DNA from: JABCPE02 sp963516475 | GTDB lineage: Bacteria; Bacteroidota; Bacteroidia; Flavobacteriales; Weeksellaceae | Direction of reading: 5' to 3' | NCBI GenBank assembly: GCA_963516475.1 | Contig: CAUQBR010000030.1 | Location: forward strand, 1 to 10,095 | Length of the DNA: 10,095 nucleotides | Shown here: positions 6,193 through 10,095 of the stretch, piece by piece | How the letters are laid out: each line of letters starts with the position of its first letter | Numbering within the stretch: the stretch's first letter is position 1 | Position numbers and translations under genes: made by a program | The notes under the pieces: generated by a model | Databases searched by the model: none | Told to the model about the DNA's origin: nothing | Seen by the model: only the letters and a program-made list of their open reading frames with translations

Positions 6193-6417
6193 CTAGTTAA
6201 CATATTTCTTCTCTATTCTTTTAGCGATGGTTTTTCCTGTGTTTTTATAGTAGTCCTCCGTAAAAGTCAGACTTTTAAGATATTCTATATCGCTCTTGTC
6301 ACCAAACGCTTGAAAGCACACAGCAGCACTGCACATTATCGTTTCGTTCTTTTTTGTTTGTGCAAAGCTGATGATTTGCTTTAAGATAGGTACAAAAGCC
6401 TCGTGAAGGTCTTTGCT
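6193..6417. repeat. 225-bp direct repeat, copy B
   Basis: Partner of 4756-4980 at constant offset 1437. This copy lies inside the full-length 221-residue gene, so it is probably the source and 4756-4980 the derived, truncated copy. Similarity ends at the stop codon on one side and near the internal MSKDLHEAF start on the other. Confidence 0.9.
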
Positions 6418-6858
6418 CATTTTCTCACCTTTGAGCTGGTGTGATATTTCACAAAGTGGATAAACATATTTTTGTACAAAAAACTCCTGTTCATCAGTAA
6501 TTCCAGCAGAAAAAGTTTCAGCTATATTTAGAAAGGTGGGCAGTGCTTCATCGATGGGAAGTTCTTCTAATATATCAAAGACAATAAGAAAGAACTCTTT
6601 TGGTTTATGAATAGCCTTTATAAGTCCTTGTGTGCCTTCTTCCAGATAAATACAAATCGCCTCTACCCATGCAGCAAAGGGTATAATCAGCTCGTCATTC
6701 ATCGGTTGCCAATCGTACAGAACCACCATTTCTTGCAAAGGAGCAATGTATTCCTTGCTCGGATTTTTGAGGATTTTTAGAAGATGTTCTACTTCCAAAT
6801 CACCTTTTTTCTCCAATCGATGGAGTTTTTTAATATGTTTTTCTACTGTTTCTGTCAT
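6193..6858 (-). CDS. Alpha-helical HEAT-like hypothetical protein, candidate immunity protein (221 residues)
   Basis: Soluble protein with no signal peptide, apparently built from successive amphipathic helices: EVEHLLKILKNPSKEYI (about 22-38), WVEAICIYLEEGTQGLIKAI (64-83), FFLIVFDILEELPIDEALPTFLNIAE (89-114) and a C-terminal pair ending FGDKSDIEYLKSLTF ... GKTIAKRIEKKYVN. This resembles HEAT-repeat-type folds, but no exact family is claimed. Its first 15 residues (MTETVEKHIKKLHRL) match the start of the upstream SUKH protein (MTETLVKHIKNLFHL), also at DNA level, after which the two diverge. The C-terminal 74 residues are duplicated at 4756-4980. An internal Met (MSKDLHEAF) sits exactly at the edge of the repeated part. 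The gene follows the SUKH gene by 44 bases in the same direction. Confidence 0.82.
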   Translation of the reverse strand: MTETVEKHIKKLHRLEKKGDLEVEHLLKILKNPSKEYIAPLQEMVVLYDWQPMNDELIIPFAAWVEAICIYLEEGTQGLIKAIHKPKEFFLIVFDILEELPIDEALPTFLNIAETFSAGITDEQEFFVQKYVYPLCEISHQLKGEKMSKDLHEAFVPILKQIISFAQTKKNETIMCSAAVCFQAFGDKSDIEYLKSLTFTEDYYKNTGKTIAKRIEKKYVN

Positions 6859-6902
6859 ATTGATAATTTAAATAGATAGCCTTTTTATAATGCAAAAAAC
6901 TT

Positions 6903-7679
6903 CTAACTTAGTGTCCATAAACCTTTGGCTTTTAATTCATTTAATTCAGCTTCTGAGACTTCTTGAAAATCATCATCGTCGTAGGAAGTGTAATCCCATT
7001 CCAAGCCAAAGTTTTCCATAGCATCTAAAAGAGTATCAAATAACTCTTGTTGAGCGCTGCCTATAAAAATAGCTGTGGCTCGGTTTGTGTCTTGATGTAT
7101 GGCAAGGGTAATGACTATTTGGAAATTGGTATCGGTAAAGGTGCGTTGCCCTTTCCAGCTGAGGGAGGTAAGCTCGGTATATTGTTTTTCTATATGGGCA
7201 ACTGCTTCTGTGGGTACTTCAAAGTTTTCCATATCCCAACCGCCCATTGCATTGGCGTTGTAAGGCAAACCTCCCATCACACCATTGTAAATGGCGAGGT
7301 AGAACCAAAAGTCGGATAGGTTTTGAGTTTCTTGTATCCAATTGGGGTCGGTTTCAGAGCCGTAATTACCACAAACGGGAGGGTTAGGGTTGTTTAAATC
7401 TTCTTTGTGAATAGCCCACATTACCATGCCTTGATTTTCTTCACAGAAACAAAGAAAATCACCATCAAAGTACAGCTGTTCAGGCGTAGACAAACTGTTA
7501 AATGATTGGTTTACGCTTTCCGTAACACCTAATTGTAAGTAATACTCTCGGAATACCTGAGGAAACTTAACATCCAATCGCTTTTCGGTTTCTAATAATT
7601 GTTCCTCCGAAAAACCCTTGCAGTCTTTAGGCGCTAGATGGAATAGATTTTTGATGTGTTTTACTAATGTTTCTGTCAT
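6903..7679 (-). CDS. SMI1/KNR4 (SUKH) family protein, probable immunity protein
   Basis: A 258-residue cytosolic protein with the SUKH fold signature. FSEEQLLETEKRLDVKFP (23-40) followed by FREYYLQLG (43-51) is the classical helix-helix opening (E--L---E--LG--FP--Y+-F+--G). The middle part LYFDGDFLCFCEENQGMVMWAI (69-90) matches the family's F--ENQG-W-- strands that read out a bound partner. A tail with an acidic stretch (YTSYDDDDFQEVSEAE) follows. SUKH proteins are the commonest immunity proteins against polymorphic nuclease and related toxins; some have other binding roles. No toxin lies in the window. It is the first cassette gene after sufB (65-base gap). Its N-terminal 15 residues are shared with the next gene downstream. 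Confidence 0.88.
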   Translation of the reverse strand: MTETLVKHIKNLFHLAPKDCKGFSEEQLLETEKRLDVKFPQVFREYYLQLGVTESVNQSFNSLSTPEQLYFDGDFLCFCEENQGMVMWAIHKEDLNNPNPPVCGNYGSETDPNWIQETQNLSDFWFYLAIYNGVMGGLPYNANAMGGWDMENFEVPTEAVAHIEKQYTELTSLSWKGQRTFTDTNFQIVITLAIHQDTNRATAIFIGSAQQELFDTLLDAMENFGLEWDYTSYDDDDFQEVSEAELNELKAKGLWTLS

Positions 7680-7743
7680 TTTTACTTTAACTACCGAAAG
7701 AAAAATCTTGTTTTTGCAATGTGAAAAATAACCAGCAGTATGT

Positions 7744-9192
7744 TTATCCTACACTTCCTTCTAGGCTGATTTCCAATAGCTTCTGTGCTTCTATGGCAAA
7801 TTCCATTGGTAATTTGTTCAGAACTTCTTTACTGAAACCATTCACAATCAGCGCGATAGCTTTTTCGGTATCTATACCTCTCTGGTTACAGTAGAATATC
7901 TGGTCTTCCCCGATTTTAGAAGTCGTAGCCTCGTGCTCCAGCTGTGCAGAAGGGTCTTTAATCTCGATGTAAGGGAAAGTATGCGCCCCACATTCATTGC
8001 CCATCAATAGGGAATCACACTGGGAGAAGTTTCTCGCTCCTTTGGCAGTTGGGAGAACTTTTACTAGTCCTCTGTAAGAGTTATTGGATTTCCCAGCCGA
8101 AATTCCTTTAGAAATGATGGTAGATTTGGTATTTTTACCGATATGAATCATTTTCGTTCCTGTGTCTGCATATTGGAATTTATTGGTAACCGCGATGGAG
8201 TAGAACTCACCCACAGAATTGTCTCCTTTTAGAATGCAAGAAGGGTATTTCCAAGTAACCGCAGAGCCTGTCTCTACTTGTGTCCAAGAGATTTTTGCTC
8301 CCGTTTCGGCAAGTCCTCTCTTTGTCACGAAGTTAAACACACCGCCTTTTCCTTCTTCATCACCTGGATACCAGTTTTGTACTGTAGAATATTTGATTTC
8401 CGCATGGTCTAAAGCTATCAATTCTACTACAGCCGCGTGCAGCTGGTTTTCATCTCTTTGAGGCGCTGTACATCCTTCTAAATAAGACACATACGCACCT
8501 TCATCGGCGATGAGCAGGGTTCTTTCGAACTGACCGCTTCCTCCCTGATTGATTCTGAAATAGGTAGAAAGTTCCATAGGACATCTCACGCCTTTTGGAA
8601 TGTAGCAGAACGAACCATCCGAAAATACAGCAGAGTTCAGCGCTGCATAGAAATTATCATTTTGTCTTACCACCGTTCCGAGGTATTTTTTAACCAAATC
8701 AGGGTGCTTTTGTATCGCTTCGGAAATAGGGCAGAAGATAATTCCTTTCTCAGCCAAAGTTTCTTGGAAAGTAGTCGCTACGGATACGGAGTCCATCACC
8801 ACATCCACTGCCACGCCAGTCAGCCTTTTTTGCTCTTCCAGCGAAATCCCAAGTTTTTCAAAAGTTTTCAGTAATTCTGGATCCACTTGGTCTAGACTTT
8901 CTAATTCTGGCTTTTTCTTTGGTGCAGCGTAGTATTTTATAGCTTGAAAATCAGGTTTTTCGTACTTTATATTTGCCCAGTCAGGCTCTTCCATGGTCTG
9001 CCATGTACGGAAAGCCTCCAGACGCCATTCTGTCATCCATTCTGGCTCGTTTTTTCGTTTAGAAATTTCACGAACAATGTCTTCATTCAGTCCTGTAGGA
9101 AACTCCTCGTATTCTATATCTGTATAAAATCCGTATTCGTATTCCTTGTTTTCTAAATCAACCCTAAGGTCATCTTCTGTATATTTACTCAT
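7744..9192 (-). CDS. sufB: Fe-S cluster assembly protein SufB
   Basis: A 482-residue scaffold subunit that receives sulfur and, with SufC and SufD, builds the nascent Fe-S cluster. Family hallmarks are present: YAALNSAVFSDGSFCYIPKGVRCPMELSTYFRIN (about 183-216), the beta-helix core, and a very well conserved end with SQCDSLLMGNECGAHTFPYIE and QLEHEATTSKIGEDQIFYCNQRGI. C392 corresponds to E. coli C405, the sulfur-accepting residue, and H420/E421 to the conserved HE pair near the SufD interface; all are intact. Length is normal. It follows the four-helix-bundle gene by 35 bases. In most suf clusters sufC comes next; here about 4.1 kb of unrelated genes intervene. Confidence 0.98.
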   Translation of the reverse strand: MSKYTEDDLRVDLENKEYEYGFYTDIEYEEFPTGLNEDIVREISKRKNEPEWMTEWRLEAFRTWQTMEEPDWANIKYEKPDFQAIKYYAAPKKKPELESLDQVDPELLKTFEKLGISLEEQKRLTGVAVDVVMDSVSVATTFQETLAEKGIIFCPISEAIQKHPDLVKKYLGTVVRQNDNFYAALNSAVFSDGSFCYIPKGVRCPMELSTYFRINQGGSGQFERTLLIADEGAYVSYLEGCTAPQRDENQLHAAVVELIALDHAEIKYSTVQNWYPGDEEGKGGVFNFVTKRGLAETGAKISWTQVETGSAVTWKYPSCILKGDNSVGEFYSIAVTNKFQYADTGTKMIHIGKNTKSTIISKGISAGKSNNSYRGLVKVLPTAKGARNFSQCDSLLMGNECGAHTFPYIEIKDPSAQLEHEATTSKIGEDQIFYCNQRGIDTEKAIALIVNGFSKEVLNKLPMEFAIEAQKLLEISLEGSVG

Positions 9193-9227
9193 TTAAAAAT
9201 AATTACTATTAATTTTCTATTTAATAT

Positions 9228-9602
9228 CTATTCTTTATTATTATCACTGATATTGTCAAGATATTTGATAAATTTACCTAAACTTACTGAAATATCTTTG
9301 TTTTCTCTGATTAATAAATCTTTCTTGTTTTCAGAAATAAAGCCCAGCTCAAAACTGATATTGACCATATTCCGAACTTCAGCACAACTTCCTTTGGCAT
9401 AGATTAAAAATCTGACAAATTGCTTATTGCTTTGATATTCTGAACCTTTCGCAATATTATTACTAATGGACAAAACGGCTCTTTTGATTTGATTTTTAAA
9501 CTCAAATTCAGTTTTGAAATCAGACTTATTTATCAAGGAATAAATATTTTTTGTATGCTCCAAAACTTTCTTATAAATTGGAAAATCTTCAAATTTCGCC
9601 AT
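9228..9602 (-). CDS. Four-helix-bundle protein (S23/23S rRNA intervening-sequence-like)
   Basis: A 124-residue protein of the four-helix-bundle family first found encoded within intervening sequences of 23S rRNA genes. Typical features are the opening FEDFPIYKK--E, then FKNQIKRAVLSISNNIAKGSEYQSNKQFVRFLIYAKGSCAEVRNMVNISFELGFI (54-108), which carries the family's Q-+RA--SI--NIAEG/KG, F-+FL--A+GS--E and L motifs. The molecular role is not established; these proteins form oligomeric helical bundles and are widespread in Bacteroidota. It lies between the A-type carrier gene and sufB on the same strand and is more AT-rich than its neighbours. An inverted repeat lies just upstream. It probably rides along in the suf transcript; a role in Fe-S assembly is not supported by sequence. 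Confidence 0.9.
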   Translation of the reverse strand: MAKFEDFPIYKKVLEHTKNIYSLINKSDFKTEFEFKNQIKRAVLSISNNIAKGSEYQSNKQFVRFLIYAKGSCAEVRNMVNISFELGFISENKKDLLIRENKDISVSLGKFIKYLDNISDNNKE

Positions 9603-9661
9603 ATTTACTGTGGTCTTAATCTATTTGATTATTACAAAATGACAGATTATTTATTAAAATT

Positions 9662-9721
9662 CTATTCAATTTTTATTTAATGTAACTTCAAATATCTGAT
9701 TGAAAAATAAAAATTCAATAG
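9662..9721. repeat. Inverted repeat between sufA and the four-helix-bundle gene
   Basis: Arms at 9662-9678 (CTATTCAATTTTTATTT) and 9705-9721 (AAATAAAAATTCAATAG) are complementary at 16 of 17 positions with a 26-base loop. It is almost entirely A/T, with no GC-rich core, so it is not a typical intrinsic terminator. It could be an attenuating or processing hairpin that adjusts expression after sufA, or the scar of an insertion that brought in the four-helix-bundle gene. Confidence 0.55.
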
Positions 9722-9746
9722 TCATTTAATAGTTATTCAGTAGCCA

Positions 9747-10076
9747 TTATAAAGAAAAAGATTCTCCGCAGCCGCAGGTTCTTTTGGCATTTGGATTATT
9801 GAAGACAAAGCCTTTTCCGTTCAGTCCGCCCGAAAACTCCAAAGTGGTGCCCACGAGATATAAGAAAGATTTTTTATCCACGATGATTTTAATGCCGTTG
9901 TCCTCAAAAACTTGATCGTTTTCTAATCTTTCTTTATCAAATTTCAGGACATATTCCAGCCCAGAGCAGCCGCCGCTTTTCACCCCTACACGGATGTAAT
10001 CTGTGTCAGGGTCGTAGCCGTCTTCTTTCATTAGTTGTATTGCTTTTTCTTTTGCAATATCAGAAACTTTTATCAT
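9747..10076 (-). CDS. sufA: A-type Fe-S carrier protein (SufA/IscA/HesB family)
   Basis: A 109-residue A-type carrier that accepts clusters from the SufBCD scaffold and hands them to target enzymes in the cytoplasm. The three cluster-binding cysteines are all present: C37 in GVKSGGCSGLEY, and C101 and C103 in the C-terminal RTCGCGESF. The central SFLYLVGTTLEFSGGLNGKGFVFNNPNA (70-97) is the family core. Length is normal and complete. It heads the suf gene run in this window, with only 19 bases upstream before the edge, so the operon promoter is not visible. The symbol is used by context; IscA or ErpA-type naming is equally possible by sequence alone. Confidence 0.94.
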   Translation of the reverse strand: MIKVSDIAKEKAIQLMKEDGYDPDTDYIRVGVKSGGCSGLEYVLKFDKERLENDQVFEDNGIKIIVDKKSFLYLVGTTLEFSGGLNGKGFVFNNPNAKRTCGCGESFSL

Positions 10077-10095
10077 TGATTTATATATATAAAAC

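Noticed and set aside
1..10095. CRISPR array, tRNA, rRNA, insertion sequence or phage genes
   Set aside because: No regularly spaced repeats, cloverleaf, transposase, integrase or phage structural motifs were found on either strand.

Overview
The window looks like low-GC chromosomal DNA from a member of the Bacteroidota, most likely a flavobacterium of the Chryseobacterium/Riemerella/Elizabethkingia kind. Four things point that way. Intergenic DNA is very AT-rich. Start codons mostly lack strong Shine-Dalgarno sequences. A Bacteroidota-type -7 box (TAnnTTTG) lies upstream of one gene. The gene families present (four-helix-bundle S23-like protein, SUF cluster, SUKH immunity-like proteins) also fit. 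This placement is inference; no rRNA or other marker gene is present.

Layout. Positions 1-143 (+) hold the last 46 codons of a Y-family DNA polymerase IV (dinB). It converges on a 54-residue small protein gene (256-420, -), with a perfect 17-bp hairpin between them acting as a likely shared terminator. After a non-coding stretch comes a VIT1/CCC1-family metal transporter (627-1328, -) with its own -7 box. All remaining genes are on the minus strand. Read in the direction of transcription they are: sufA/iscA-type carrier (10076-9747), four-helix-bundle protein (9602-9228), sufB (9192-7744), six cassette genes (7679-3683), sufC (3599-2856), sufD (2800-1529), and a strong intrinsic terminator (1505-1474). 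No sufS or sufE follows sufD.

How the genes work together. SufB, SufC and SufD form the scaffold/ATPase complex that builds Fe-S clusters, and the A-type carrier passes clusters to target proteins. The surprise is the roughly 4.1-kb block between sufB and sufC. It holds a SUKH (SMI1/KNR4) protein, an alpha-helical HEAT-like protein, a secreted alpha/beta hydrolase, a truncated copy of the HEAT-like protein, and two small soluble proteins of no firm family. Such mixtures are typical of immunity-gene arrays for polymorphic toxins, but no toxin is visible here. The block shows clear recombination marks: a 225-bp direct repeat, an identical 19-bp leader/start sequence on two otherwise unrelated genes, and matching N-termini on two adjacent but otherwise different genes. 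It looks like an accessory immunity island lodged inside an essential operon, possibly using suf transcription. No intergenic gap exceeds 300 bases; the longest (5919-6192) is described as a feature.
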